From NCBI GenBank assembly GCA_014238905.1, contig JABAAE010000001.1, forward strand, positions 170,712 to 234,711: DNA of 64,000 bases, read 5' to 3'. Positions 45,939 through 54,906 of the stretch are shown here, piece after piece. Position 1 is the stretch's first letter. Each line of letters begins with the position of its first letter. The DNA is from Planctomycetota bacterium. Its GTDB lineage: Bacteria > Planctomycetota > Planctomycetia > Pirellulales > Pirellulaceae. The notes below the pieces were generated by a model. It saw nothing but the letters and a program-made list of their open reading frames with translations, did not search any database and was not told where the DNA came from. Both the position numbers and the translations under genes were made by a program.

Positions 45939-47975
45939 CTAATCTGTATTGTGGGTCGCAAAAATCGGCGGTACCGGACATTCAATCGACTCAGCGAAAG
46001 CTCGAAACAACTCCGCCTCGTCGACGGTAATCTTGCCATCAGCGGCGATTGCCGTGGCAGCGGCATGGAGGATTTGCTTTTTGATTGCCGGCGATGCCAG
46101 ATTGGCTTCAGTCAAGGCCTGTTCGAGGAGTTGAAAGTTACATCGGTCCCTGGGGGTCAATTCCCAGGAAATCCCCTCACCCAAGGCTTGGGCAGCTTGC
46201 TGAAATGCCTCGACATATTCCTGTTTTTTTTCATTTCCCTTGTAAACAAGAACCGACAAGATCAGCTCGATATGGGATTTGATCTGATTCATGTTTTTGT
46301 AACGGGTCTCTGTCGCCGGACGAAGTCCAAACCTGCGATCGAGGTGGGTCAACAACAGGTGCTGGAGAATGAACTCGAACAAATCCATCTTATGATCGGC
46401 TTTGACAAGCTCGAAAACACAATAGCCAAAGCGTTTGTATTGTTCCAAAGAAAGTTGGGAAAGGGTCCCCTGTACCATTTCCAGGCAGGGCAGCCTCTGG
46501 TTCTGAGGCATTTGATTGACGATGCCAACCAAACGACTTGTTTCCTCGACTGAAGGCTTTCCCTCAACCGATTCAATGGTTGCAAGCTGTTTACCATGGA
46601 CGACTGGATCATCATCCAGCAGCATCGCGTAGACCACACAGCGACCGCTAAAGGCATCATGGACAGCCGTGTTGATTGATGCCGGAATTTTTTCTACTAA
46701 TTGCTGTGAATGAGCAACGTGATCTTCTCCGAGCATCCCGATACCCGCGATCATCGCAACGGGATTCATGGCCAGTTCGGCCCCCGGCATGCCCGCGGCA
46801 AATTCGCCCATTGGTCCAACGCCAGCACCACCGATACCAGGTAAGGGCAGTTTTTCAAGCAAGTCCAATGGGTTCTTCTGGTCTTTCGGTGGACTGGGAC
46901 GCTTCCGGCTTTTCACCGACGTTTTGTGCCGCTGTTTCATGTAGCTGCTGTATTGTCCGCTGAAAGTCGGATCAATTCTTTTGATCCTGTCCAGCAGTGG
47001 GGGGTGCGTCGACATGCTGTTGAAATTCGACACCACTCCTTCGGCAAAAAACATGTGACTCGCCTGAGTGGCGTCTGGAGTAACCAATTTCGTTCCACTG
47101 GCATGAGCCCCAATGACCTTGAGGGCGCCGCCTATGGTGCTGGGATCCCTTGTAAATTGAACTGCAGAGGCATCCGCCAGATATTCACGCTGCCGGGAAA
47201 TGGCAGCCTGAATCATCCCGGCACATATCTTGCCGATGAACCCGACAATCATGATGACCCCCCCAACAACAAAAATAGGGATCGCAGCCTTGTTGTCGCC
47301 GCCTCGACGGCCTGCCCCAAGTCCAGCGAATCGAAAGGTGTAAAACCCGATGATCGCCAAGACCTGGATCCCAAACAACACGCCAATCAACCGGATATTG
47401 ATTTTCATATCACCGTTGAGAATATGACTGAATTCATGTGCGATCACACCTTGGAGCTCACCGCGATTCAATGTTTCGATGGTTCCACGGTTGACCCCAA
47501 TAACAGCATCCGCCGGGGAATAACCTGCTGCAAAAGCATTGATCCCCGGTTCAGAATCGAGAACAAAAACCGGAGGGACCGGAATGCCGGACGCCAAAGC
47601 CATCTCCTCAACGACATTCATCACAACCCGCTCATTTCGGTCGGTTGTGTTCTGTGAAATCCTGCGGCCACCCAACATGCTGGCCACCTTGTCACCTCCA
47701 CCGCTGAGCTCCCGTAGCTTCCAAAAACTCGAAAGACTGACGACCAAGCTAACACCGAAAACTACCATCACCAGAATTTCCAAATGAAACCACTGGATTC
47801 CGGTATATCCTCTCTCCATTTTCACACGACCCGGATTCGCCGTTGCTTCAATATTTAACAACGCAGCAAGAACGACATAGATGATCAACATCATCATCAG
47901 CATCGCCAAGCCATAGTAAAAAACCAGGATTTTGGTTTTGCCGCGAGCTTTGTCCTGGCTTGCAAAAAAGTCCAT
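45939..47975 (-). CDS. M48 family (HtpX-like) metalloprotease with TerB-like C-terminal domain
   Basis: A 678-residue membrane protease. The ATG at 47975 (MDFFASQDKARGKTK) has AAGGG upstream and matches the family's usual N-terminus. Two transmembrane helices lie at about residues 16-38 and 66-82. The zinc motif is H180-E-F-S-H184 in GVIAHEFSHILNGD, with the third ligand expected in QREYLADASAVQFT. Two further helices lie between them (IRLIGVLFGIQVLAIIGF, IFVVGGVIMIVGFIGKIC). The last ~60 residues (LHAAATAIAADGKITVDEAE) resemble a TerB/DUF533 domain. Its upstream neighbour is LemA, a combination seen repeatedly and thought to serve envelope quality control. Confidence 0.93.
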   Translation of the reverse strand: MDFFASQDKARGKTKILVFYYGLAMLMMMLIIYVVLAALLNIEATANPGRVKMERGYTGIQWFHLEILVMVVFGVSLVVSLSSFWKLRELSGGGDKVASMLGGRRISQNTTDRNERVVMNVVEEMALASGIPVPPVFVLDSEPGINAFAAGYSPADAVIGVNRGTIETLNRGELQGVIAHEFSHILNGDMKINIRLIGVLFGIQVLAIIGFYTFRFAGLGAGRRGGDNKAAIPIFVVGGVIMIVGFIGKICAGMIQAAISRQREYLADASAVQFTRDPSTIGGALKVIGAHASGTKLVTPDATQASHMFFAEGVVSNFNSMSTHPPLLDRIKRIDPTFSGQYSSYMKQRHKTSVKSRKRPSPPKDQKNPLDLLEKLPLPGIGGAGVGPMGEFAAGMPGAELAMNPVAMIAGIGMLGEDHVAHSQQLVEKIPASINTAVHDAFSGRCVVYAMLLDDDPVVHGKQLATIESVEGKPSVEETSRLVGIVNQMPQNQRLPCLEMVQGTLSQLSLEQYKRFGYCVFELVKADHKMDLFEFILQHLLLTHLDRRFGLRPATETRYKNMNQIKSHIELILSVLVYKGNEKKQEYVEAFQQAAQALGEGISWELTPRDRCNFQLLEQALTEANLASPAIKKQILHAAATAIAADGKITVDEAELFRAFAESIECPVPPIFATHNTD

Positions 47976-48171
47976 TCCATCCCTTCCGTCGAAATGCTGC
48001 ATCAAGGCGTTTACAAGAGCCGAATCAAAAATCACCCGTGAGGCAGTGATTCAATCCCTGTCTCACAAACCAATTCACGTTTCCGGTTCTGTGCGCCAAA
48101 TAAGTTTCCGGTTCTCTACTCCAGATCGATCGCGCCCGCTTGCATCGTAAAGTCTAAACTTTGTAAAAGCC

Positions 48172-48210
48172 AAAAAAAAACACGCGAAATCGATCGACGC
48201 GTGTTTTTGT
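48172..48210 (-). terminator. Intrinsic terminator after lemA-like gene
   Basis: Stem AACACGCG / CGCGTGTT closes around a loop that contains the palindrome TCGATCGA. On the minus strand the stem runs into nine or more T. It lies between the LemA gene and the M48 gene, so these neighbours are probably not fully co-transcribed. The plus strand also shows a T-rich flank, giving a symmetrical look. Confidence 0.8.
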
Positions 48211-48289
48211 TTTTTTACTCCCCATTCCTGGCAGAATAGTCATCCCTCAGGACTCGGCTCGGGCGATCACCACAGCGTGACTGTTTTCT

Positions 48290-48898
48290 CTAAAATGAAA
48301 TCTGGGGGCGTTCCTTGGCAGCTGCCGCCTCTTTGTCGTCCAGTTCCCAAAGCTCTGCAGGCATAAAACCAAACGAGGCCGCAAAAAAGACAGCCGGAAA
48401 AACCTCCCGTGCAGTATTGTAAGCAGTCACCGAATCGTTGTACCCCTGCCTGGCAAAAGTGACTTTGTTCTCTGTCGAGGTCAACTCTTCCTGCAAAGAC
48501 AACATATTTTCGTTGGCTTTGAGATCCGGATAGGCTTCGCTAACCATCAACAATCGGGAAAGCGTACCACCCAGTTGCGATTCGGATTGGGCGAGCCCCT
48601 TCATTGCGGACGGATCACCCGGATTAGCCGAGGCGGCTTTCTGGGCAGAAATTGCGGTATTACGTGCCGCTATGACCGCCTCCAAAGTTTCACTTTCATG
48701 TTTCATGTACCCCTTTGCCACTTCCACCAGGTTGGGTATCAGATCGTAGCGACGTTTCAGTTGTACATCTATTTGCGAGAAAGCATTTTTAAATCGATTA
48801 CGGAGTCCAACCAGACTGTTGTAGATCCCGATCAAAAACACGGCGATGACGACAACGATCAATACCAAAACACCTACGATCCCTAAAAACCACAACAT
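48290..48898 (-). CDS. lemA: LemA family protein
   Basis: A 202-residue protein. The chosen ATG (MLWFLGIVGVLVLIVVVIA) has AAGGA upstream and starts with the family's single transmembrane helix. The conserved LemA core follows: YNSLVGLRNRFKNAFSQIDV, then QLKRRYDLIPNLVEVAKGYM, and NVQLQ-like AYPDLKANENMLSLQEELT. The C-terminal segment FPAVFFAASFGF completes the domain; the tail is acidic. LemA proteins are helical envelope proteins of unknown activity, commonly encoded next to M48 proteases as here. A terminator separates the two genes. Confidence 0.95.
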   Translation of the reverse strand: MLWFLGIVGVLVLIVVVIAVFLIGIYNSLVGLRNRFKNAFSQIDVQLKRRYDLIPNLVEVAKGYMKHESETLEAVIAARNTAISAQKAASANPGDPSAMKGLAQSESQLGGTLSRLLMVSEAYPDLKANENMLSLQEELTSTENKVTFARQGYNDSVTAYNTAREVFPAVFFAASFGFMPAELWELDDKEAAAAKERPQISF

Positions 48899-49085
48899 AA
48901 CTGCATTTCCTTGATAATGAATATTGAAAGGGCCAAGAGGTAATTCGCCGCAAACCTTCAATTATTGGATGTTTTTTGTTCTAATTTATTGTCGCTGTTT
49001 TTTGTTTCTGCTGCAATATGCACCGTCACCGATTTAGGTACGTCGTATCGAGCTGTAGAACCGAGGTCCATCAACCTTCACCGGC

Positions 49086-50084
49086 TTACTGTACATCTGG
49101 GCCGTCGTGATAGCCTCTGGGATGCTGACAATGCCAAGCCCAAGCTGTCTGCACGACATCTTCTACACTCTGATATTTCGGCACCCAACCGAGGAGTTCC
49201 TTTGCGGCAGATGAATCCGCAATCAAGCGAGGAGGGTCCCCTTCTCGGCGGACTCCCATCACTTCGGGTATCTCACGGCCGGAAATATTGCGGCAAGCAT
49301 TAATCACTTCGCGAACACTGTATCCAGTTCCCGTTCCTAAATTCAATCGAATTCCGCTGCCCGGTTGCAGCTTTTCCAAGGCCGTCAAATGCGCCCTGGC
49401 CAGGTCATCCACGTGAATGTAATCTCGAATACAGGTGCCATCGGGGGTCTCATAATCATCACCGAAAATCGTCACGTGGGACCGCTGCCCCAACGCTACC
49501 TGCAGAACGATTGGGATCAGATGGGTCTCCGGATCATGGTCTTCTCCTATATCCCCGTCGGGAGAAGCTCCCGCGGCGTTAAAATACCGCAGCGCTGCAT
49601 ACGCAAAGCCATAAGCAGCCGCGTAGTCCTCCAGCGCTCTTTCAATCACCAACTTGGTAAACCCGTAAGGATTGACAGGCAACTGGGGCTCAGACTCTTT
49701 GATCGGAATGGTTTGTGGCTCACCATACGTTGCACAGGTACTGGAAAATACAAACCGTGTTACTCCGTTATCCCTCATCGCTTCCAGCAGAACCAACGTA
49801 GCCATGATGTTATTCACATAGTACTTGGCCGGGTCAATCACCGATTCCCCGACTTGGGCAAAGGCCGCAAAATGCATCACCGCGTCAATTCCTTCGCTCT
49901 TGAATATCCGGTCAAGCAATTCCCGGTCAGCAAGTTCCCCAACGTGAAGCGTTTGACCAGAAACAGATGCCCGGTGCCCATCACATAAATTATCCAATAT
50001 CACCGGGTGATGCCCCGCCTGGACCAGCATTCGAACCATATGTGAACCGATATAACCGGCACCTCCTACGACTAGTACATTCAT
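49086..50084 (-). CDS. galE: UDP-glucose 4-epimerase
   Basis: A 332-residue SDR-type epimerase interconverting UDP-glucose and UDP-galactose (or the N-acetyl forms). The NAD motif is GGAGYIG near the N-terminus. The catalytic Ser lies in FVFSSTCATYG, and the Y140-x3-K144 pair is in NPYGFTKLVIE. RYFNAAGASPDGDIGE and GTCIRDYIHVDDLA are typical GalE segments. AAGGAG precedes the start. Either the TTG at 50087 or the ATG at 50084 could be used, and both overlap the stop of the upstream glycosyltransferase. It supplies a sugar nucleotide for the adjacent glycan locus. Confidence 0.96.
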   Translation of the reverse strand: MNVLVVGGAGYIGSHMVRMLVQAGHHPVILDNLCDGHRASVSGQTLHVGELADRELLDRIFKSEGIDAVMHFAAFAQVGESVIDPAKYYVNNIMATLVLLEAMRDNGVTRFVFSSTCATYGEPQTIPIKESEPQLPVNPYGFTKLVIERALEDYAAAYGFAYAALRYFNAAGASPDGDIGEDHDPETHLIPIVLQVALGQRSHVTIFGDDYETPDGTCIRDYIHVDDLARAHLTALEKLQPGSGIRLNLGTGTGYSVREVINACRNISGREIPEVMGVRREGDPPRLIADSSAAKELLGWVPKYQSVEDVVQTAWAWHCQHPRGYHDGPDVQ

Positions 50085-52117
50085 CAAGCTGCATCTCCTT
50101 TTTTTGTTGGCAAATGTTCTGGGGTGCCAAAATCTCTGACAGGCTCAAGCCTCTTGTCTTGTTGGGCAAGATCCACTGCACCGGACCTTTTTTTTGCATC
50201 CATCAACATCGAAAACGTCAACTGCGGATCGTGCTGTCGGTACCAGGCTTGGGCATGCTCCATGGCCGTCTGCCGATAGTGGTCATGATGGGCGACCATT
50301 TCTCGGATCAGGTTCGGAGTTTGCTCAAATTCACTGGCAATCAATCCAACTGAACTACGAGGTAGTCTTTCCGTCGAACGGACCATCCAGAGACGGACAT
50401 CCTCGACCTGCCATTGACGGCAGGGATAAGCATTTTCGAGGCGAAAACCAATCATCTGAGAGGATGAATTTCTGTTGCCCTGTTGACCGACTTGAGGCAA
50501 CGAAAAAGCAAGTAGTCGACTTTCTTGATCACGCGGCTGGCCAACGATCTGCGATTCGTCTTCTGAAATCCATTGGGACTGGGTGGTCAGTAGCCCTTGC
50601 TGACCCGTTGCCTCAGCGGAGGCCTGTTGCGGGGTGACACGAAAATAATGACCATGCCCTGCCGGTTTGGCGACCCGGAATCCGAGTACGAGGAACCTGG
50701 GAGCAGTCGGGACGGCGCCTGCATCAGTGGTCGGTGACTTCTTGAACCATCGTGAGAGGTCGAACTCGACAGACGTGCTTCGGTCGGACTGGTGCCGAAT
50801 ATTACTCGGTTGAAGCGGCATTCCAGCACCGTGAACCAACGAATCAAGATATTCCTGTTGCTGCGGTTCAATTTGATCGGCCAGCCAGGAGCCAGCCGGA
50901 ACAATCACCGGAATACCGGCCGAAAGGTATTCGCCCAAAATTCCAGCCCGCCGGGGAAAGTAGGTTTGGCTGTCGTAGGTGGTTAGCAGACCAATATCCG
51001 CCGAGAGGATAAATTTCCGATAATCATCTGCCGGCAAAGGAAAAGGTACCCGCTCAATCAAGGATGAATCATTCTCCTGTGAATCATCCCCTTTTCCGAT
51101 CCTGCGAAAATAAGGCCGATGAAAAAAGTAACGCCATAATTGATCCATCCTTTTGGGCTTCTTTTTTTGGACCAAAAATTTTAGCGGTCGTAGACCTTCA
51201 GCCTGGCAAATCTGTTCCCTCGAGTCGCTTGCCGACTGAACGGCCGAGCCGATCAGAGTATTCAACTCTCCAGCATTTTTTTCGACTCTGATCGCTCCAG
51301 CCACCGCAATTCGGCAAGCCGAATCATGATCGGCTTCGTTGGTTTTTTCTCCTTTTGCCGCTGCCCTGACTACACGTGAATGAAATGCGGGATCGACCGG
51401 ATAGGCCAAATTGACGAATTTCAAACCCAAAAGATCGTATTGATCCTTCAACGTCTGCGAGGTCACATAAAAATGGATCGAGAATTTGCGAGCCAATTCT
51501 TGTAGACGTTGGAATGTTGGACGCAACTTGATGAGACGATCCGCCTGCTCCTGGTACTGCGGAGTCCGTCCTCGCAATAAAGGAAAATGAAACTGTAAAT
51601 GCCAAGTCGCGTTTCTAGAATCGGTGCGAGAGTTCAAAAAATCGGCTAGCCCCTCCGCCTCGATATCCGACAACGTCGTAAAAAAGACATGATCCTGATC
51701 ACCAAAGGGTGCTGTAAAGCATTGTTGACAGTCCCGGCGAAATGCATGCACCCGCTTCTGTCGGTCCCGGCGGAGAAAATCGTTGCCCTTGTCCGTCGTC
51801 GAGCCTGAAGTGGATTGCCGAGCAGATCGCACCCGATTTCGAACGACACCCGTTAGCTTTTGCCAAACAGAGGGCTTGCGTGCTGCCACCATGTCCTGAA
51901 TACCAACCATTTCCGAACTGGGGGCGTACGTCGTGAACGCAAAGGTGTTACATACCCGGCAATCGGGAAACGCATTCAATGCCGAGAATTTTCGGTTCGT
52001 GCCAAGGGTCACCCGCCAACCAGCCTGAATCGCTGCCCTGGACACCTGGAATGAATAATCGAAGTGATGACCACCCACCCCTTTGAGTGATTGATCTATC
52101 AGAAAAAATTGGCTCAT
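50084..52117 (-). CDS. Unusual large glycosyltransferase-like protein with inserted beta-domain
   Basis: A 677-residue protein. From the chosen ATG it begins MSQFFLIDQSLKGVGGHHFD, like the acceptor-side loop of GT-B enzymes; an in-frame start at 52249 would add 44 unrelated residues. The donor-side signature is ADIGLLTTYDSQTYFPRRAG and LGEYLSAGIPVIVPAGSWLA. Between this and the final helices (NLIREMVAHHDHYRQTAMEH) lies a ~170-residue stretch rich in beta-prone sequence (ATGQQGLLTTQSQWISEDES, SSQMIGFRLENAYPCRQWQV) that looks like an inserted beta-sandwich. No E-x7-E is obvious. The C-terminus is TKKGDAA, shared in style with the plus-strand glycan genes. It is coupled to galE. Confidence 0.75.
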   Translation of the reverse strand: MSQFFLIDQSLKGVGGHHFDYSFQVSRAAIQAGWRVTLGTNRKFSALNAFPDCRVCNTFAFTTYAPSSEMVGIQDMVAARKPSVWQKLTGVVRNRVRSARQSTSGSTTDKGNDFLRRDRQKRVHAFRRDCQQCFTAPFGDQDHVFFTTLSDIEAEGLADFLNSRTDSRNATWHLQFHFPLLRGRTPQYQEQADRLIKLRPTFQRLQELARKFSIHFYVTSQTLKDQYDLLGLKFVNLAYPVDPAFHSRVVRAAAKGEKTNEADHDSACRIAVAGAIRVEKNAGELNTLIGSAVQSASDSREQICQAEGLRPLKFLVQKKKPKRMDQLWRYFFHRPYFRRIGKGDDSQENDSSLIERVPFPLPADDYRKFILSADIGLLTTYDSQTYFPRRAGILGEYLSAGIPVIVPAGSWLADQIEPQQQEYLDSLVHGAGMPLQPSNIRHQSDRSTSVEFDLSRWFKKSPTTDAGAVPTAPRFLVLGFRVAKPAGHGHYFRVTPQQASAEATGQQGLLTTQSQWISEDESQIVGQPRDQESRLLAFSLPQVGQQGNRNSSSQMIGFRLENAYPCRQWQVEDVRLWMVRSTERLPRSSVGLIASEFEQTPNLIREMVAHHDHYRQTAMEHAQAWYRQHDPQLTFSMLMDAKKRSGAVDLAQQDKRLEPVRDFGTPEHLPTKKGDAA

Positions 52118-52319
52118 GCTCAGAAATCTGGTACGACCTGGGATCAATTTTCCCCGGAGCACCTGTGGCTTTGCCCGCTGAAAGCTCAAAAGTACCCCTA
52201 AAAATAGAGAGACAGCAGAATCGTACCGCTTGCCGGTTGCCCAAGTCAACGGAAGGTTTGATGTTGACAGATAACGGATTTCACGAAAACTGAAGGTTCG
52301 ATATCAAGGAAGATGATTC
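52118..52319. promoter_or_regulatory. Divergent control region of the glycan locus
   Basis: About 200 bp separating the minus-strand glycosyltransferase/galE pair from the six-gene plus-strand run. It must contain both promoters. No clear hexamers or operator palindromes could be identified by eye. The plus-strand ribosome-binding site is AAGGAAG, just before 52320. Confidence 0.45.
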
Positions 52320-53435
52320 ATGCGCGTACTCTACGATGGAGTGATTTACCGTATCCAGCACTATGGCGGTGTTGTGCGGTATTTTAATGGCCTGATCCAT
52401 AATCTGCCCGAGTCGATTCATCCAACGCTGCTAGCAACCAGTCCGCCATCCATCGGACCAACGCATCCCAATCTGAAAACCCATATTGAATCCTGCGGTC
52501 CACTGCTTTGGCCAATAAAACCACTGCGAAAGCAGATCATCGCACGGCGCACGTTCCAGCGATTAGAGTCCGAAAAGCCTGACGTCTTTCACCCCACCTA
52601 TTATTACAGTTCTTTACGTCACCTTTTCCAGCAGGTCAAAGTGCCAACCGTCGTGACGGTTTACGATTTAATTCATGAGCGGTTCCCGGCTCAAATGGAC
52701 CCCAAGGGAAAGCAAAGAGCATTAAAAATTGCAGCCCTGAAAAGAGCGGATGCGATCATTTGCATCTCGCATTCAACCAAGCGTGACCTGTTAAATTACT
52801 ACTCCATTGCCGAGGAAAAATTACAGGTCGTTCATCTGGGCTGTGATTTCGATGTTGCCACATCGCCTCCCCAGCCCAATCAAATCCGGCCCTATCTGCT
52901 TTATGTTGGGGGACGGGACTCATACAAAAACTTCAATAGGTTTCTCTCGGCATTCGCTTCATTGCGACGCAAGAATGCTGACGTTTTACTCCGCTGTATC
53001 GGAGGCAAACCATTTTCTCCCGATGAGAAGAAAATCCTTGCCCAGCTTGACTTGGAACCTTATATCAGCAACGAGGGATTTCTCGATGACTTCGCTATGA
53101 AGCAAGCTTATAGCGGTGCAATCGCGCTGGTCTATCCATCACTTTATGAGGGTTTTGGTATTCCCATTCTCGAAGCGATGCATTGTGGAACAGCAGTGAT
53201 TACTTCCAATCAAGCGAGCATGCCTGAAGTCGCCGGCGATGCAGCCATCCTGTTTGATCCCTATTCCGTGGAATCAATGGCCGCTTCAATGGAGCGAATC
53301 TTCGATTCCGAGACGCGGGGCATACATGTCACTGCAGGTTTACAAAGGGCAAGTCATTTCTCCTGGTCCAAGGCTGCAGCAGAATCGGTAAAAGTCTACG
53401 AAGCGGTTTCAGGCCTCAAAAGGGCAGCAGCATGA
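52320..53435 (+). CDS. Glycosyltransferase, GT4 family
   Basis: A 371-residue GT-B glycosyltransferase and first gene of the plus-strand glycan operon. AAGGAAG lies just before the ATG. The N-terminal loop is VIYRIQHYGGVVRYFNGLI. The donor half has YLLYVGGRDSYKNFNRFL and YPSLYEGFGIPILEAMHCGT (E-x7-E), followed by SNQASMPEVAGDAAILFDP. This arrangement resembles mannosyl/rhamnosyltransferases of exopolysaccharide pathways, but the sugar is not known. The stop overlaps the next start as ATGA, and the end of the gene (AAAAGGGCAGCAGC) also serves as the next ribosome-binding site. The protein ends KRAAA. Confidence 0.94.
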   Translation: MRVLYDGVIYRIQHYGGVVRYFNGLIHNLPESIHPTLLATSPPSIGPTHPNLKTHIESCGPLLWPIKPLRKQIIARRTFQRLESEKPDVFHPTYYYSSLRHLFQQVKVPTVVTVYDLIHERFPAQMDPKGKQRALKIAALKRADAIICISHSTKRDLLNYYSIAEEKLQVVHLGCDFDVATSPPQPNQIRPYLLYVGGRDSYKNFNRFLSAFASLRRKNADVLLRCIGGKPFSPDEKKILAQLDLEPYISNEGFLDDFAMKQAYSGAIALVYPSLYEGFGIPILEAMHCGTAVITSNQASMPEVAGDAAILFDPYSVESMAASMERIFDSETRGIHVTAGLQRASHFSWSKAAAESVKVYEAVSGLKRAAA

Positions 53436-54904
53436 AGTCCGACCTCGCCATCCGCCGACGTATCCTGCTGGACGTCACCATCTCAGCAACCACTGACCTG
53501 CAAAGTGGAATTCAAAGGGTGGTCCGCAACATTGCCAGAGAATCCGAGGCCCTTTCCAAAGAACTGAACGTCGATTGCGTGCCTATCGTCTGTCACGGGG
53601 AAACGATGTGGCCGGTTGGATTTGACGGACGGCGGCCTTGGGATCAACGTTTTGCAAATTGGTTGTTTGCCTGCTGGATGGGATTGCATCGCTGGATCGC
53701 CCGGTGTCTTGATGCGTCGCTGCATGGTACTCCGGATCCAGGTACTGATGGGGATCAACAAGTTAACAACAGCCCGTCTGCATCGGACCCCATTTCCGCG
53801 CAGGGATCGCTCCAGCCCAACCACCGCATCACATCGGGAGAAAAATACCTGCTGTTTTTGTCACGTTTGCGAAAACTGTTGTTACCCAAAACCCCGATCC
53901 GCTGGATCAAGGGCATTTGGATTCGATTGACTCGAAAACAGTTAAAGATTCGGCAGGGCGACATACTGGTTCTGCTGGATGCATCCTGGAACATTCCCGT
54001 CGCTGCCTTGATTGACCAAGCCAAATCAAACGGCGTGCCCGTTGTTACAGTCATCTATGACCTGATTCCTGTCCGCCATCCCCGTTTTCACAATGAAGCC
54101 CTCAGAACAGTATTCACGGGTTGGCTGAATCTGGTCGCCGAAAAATCGGATTTCTTCATCGGAATATCACGGACGGTCAAAAACGATCTGATGGACTATG
54201 TTTCACAATCTGGTCGGGCGATCAAAAAGTCCCGCTTTGAATCGTTTCAACTGGGTGCGGATATCGTTTCAGCAGCCAGCAATCCAGCCCAGATTCAGTG
54301 GCCCGCTCCGTTTCCAAATTTTGAAAAACTTCTGTCCAGCTACTACCTTTCTGTCGGTACGATTGAACCGCGTAAAAACCACACCTTCCTGTTGGATACC
54401 TTCGACCTGTTGTGGAAAACACACCCTCATGTCCCATTATTTATCGCTGGAAAACCGGGCTGGTTGTGCAAGGATATTGAAGCTCGTATTCGCAATCATC
54501 CCCAGTTAAATCAGTCACTTTTTTTCTTTGATGACGCAAATGACCAACAGCTTAGATCTCTCTATAAAAACGCAAAAGCCTTGATTTTCCCTTCCATCGT
54601 CGAAGGCTTTGGACTGCCCATCGTGGAAGCCTTTCACCATGGAATTCCTGTCTTGGCGTCAGACACTCCGATTCACCGTGAGGTAGGTGGCGTTCATTGC
54701 GAGTTTTTTGACCTGAACAATCCGCACGCCTTGGCTCAAAAATTGACAGATATTGAGGACCAAAATCGCCAATTTATTTCATCAAAAGGAGCACCGGTGA
54801 CCCACTGGAATGAAAGTTGTCGCGAATTCCTTTCAAAGATTATCTCATTCTCCCAGTTGCAGCCCACCGACGTGACCACAAATAACAAAAAGAGAGCAGC
54901 CTGA
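53432..54904 (+). CDS. Glycosyltransferase, GT4 family
   Basis: A 490-residue GT-B glycosyltransferase, translationally coupled to the preceding gene. The N-terminal half contains TTDLQSGIQRVVRNIARES, a loop seen in GT4 enzymes of the same group, and a long insert with a basic stretch. The donor half has YYLSVGTIEPRKNHTFLLDT and FPSIVEGFGLPIVEAFHHGI (E-x7-E), then VLASDTPIHREVGG. It is longer than the typical ~370 residues because of the insert at about 90-170. It ends KKRAA. The next gene begins 3 nt after its stop. Confidence 0.93.
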   Translation: MKSDLAIRRRILLDVTISATTDLQSGIQRVVRNIARESEALSKELNVDCVPIVCHGETMWPVGFDGRRPWDQRFANWLFACWMGLHRWIARCLDASLHGTPDPGTDGDQQVNNSPSASDPISAQGSLQPNHRITSGEKYLLFLSRLRKLLLPKTPIRWIKGIWIRLTRKQLKIRQGDILVLLDASWNIPVAALIDQAKSNGVPVVTVIYDLIPVRHPRFHNEALRTVFTGWLNLVAEKSDFFIGISRTVKNDLMDYVSQSGRAIKKSRFESFQLGADIVSAASNPAQIQWPAPFPNFEKLLSSYYLSVGTIEPRKNHTFLLDTFDLLWKTHPHVPLFIAGKPGWLCKDIEARIRNHPQLNQSLFFFDDANDQQLRSLYKNAKALIFPSIVEGFGLPIVEAFHHGIPVLASDTPIHREVGGVHCEFFDLNNPHALAQKLTDIEDQNRQFISSKGAPVTHWNESCREFLSKIISFSQLQPTDVTTNNKKRAA

Positions 54905-54906
54905 AA

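Noticed and set aside
45816..46553. 245-codon plus-strand frame
   Set aside because: Lies antisense to the well-supported M48 protease gene; no domain or signal of its own.
46926..47657. 243-codon plus-strand frame
   Set aside because: Also antisense to the M48 protease gene, over its conserved catalytic region.
49365..49988. 207-codon plus-strand frame
   Set aside because: Antisense to galE, whose motifs are all intact.
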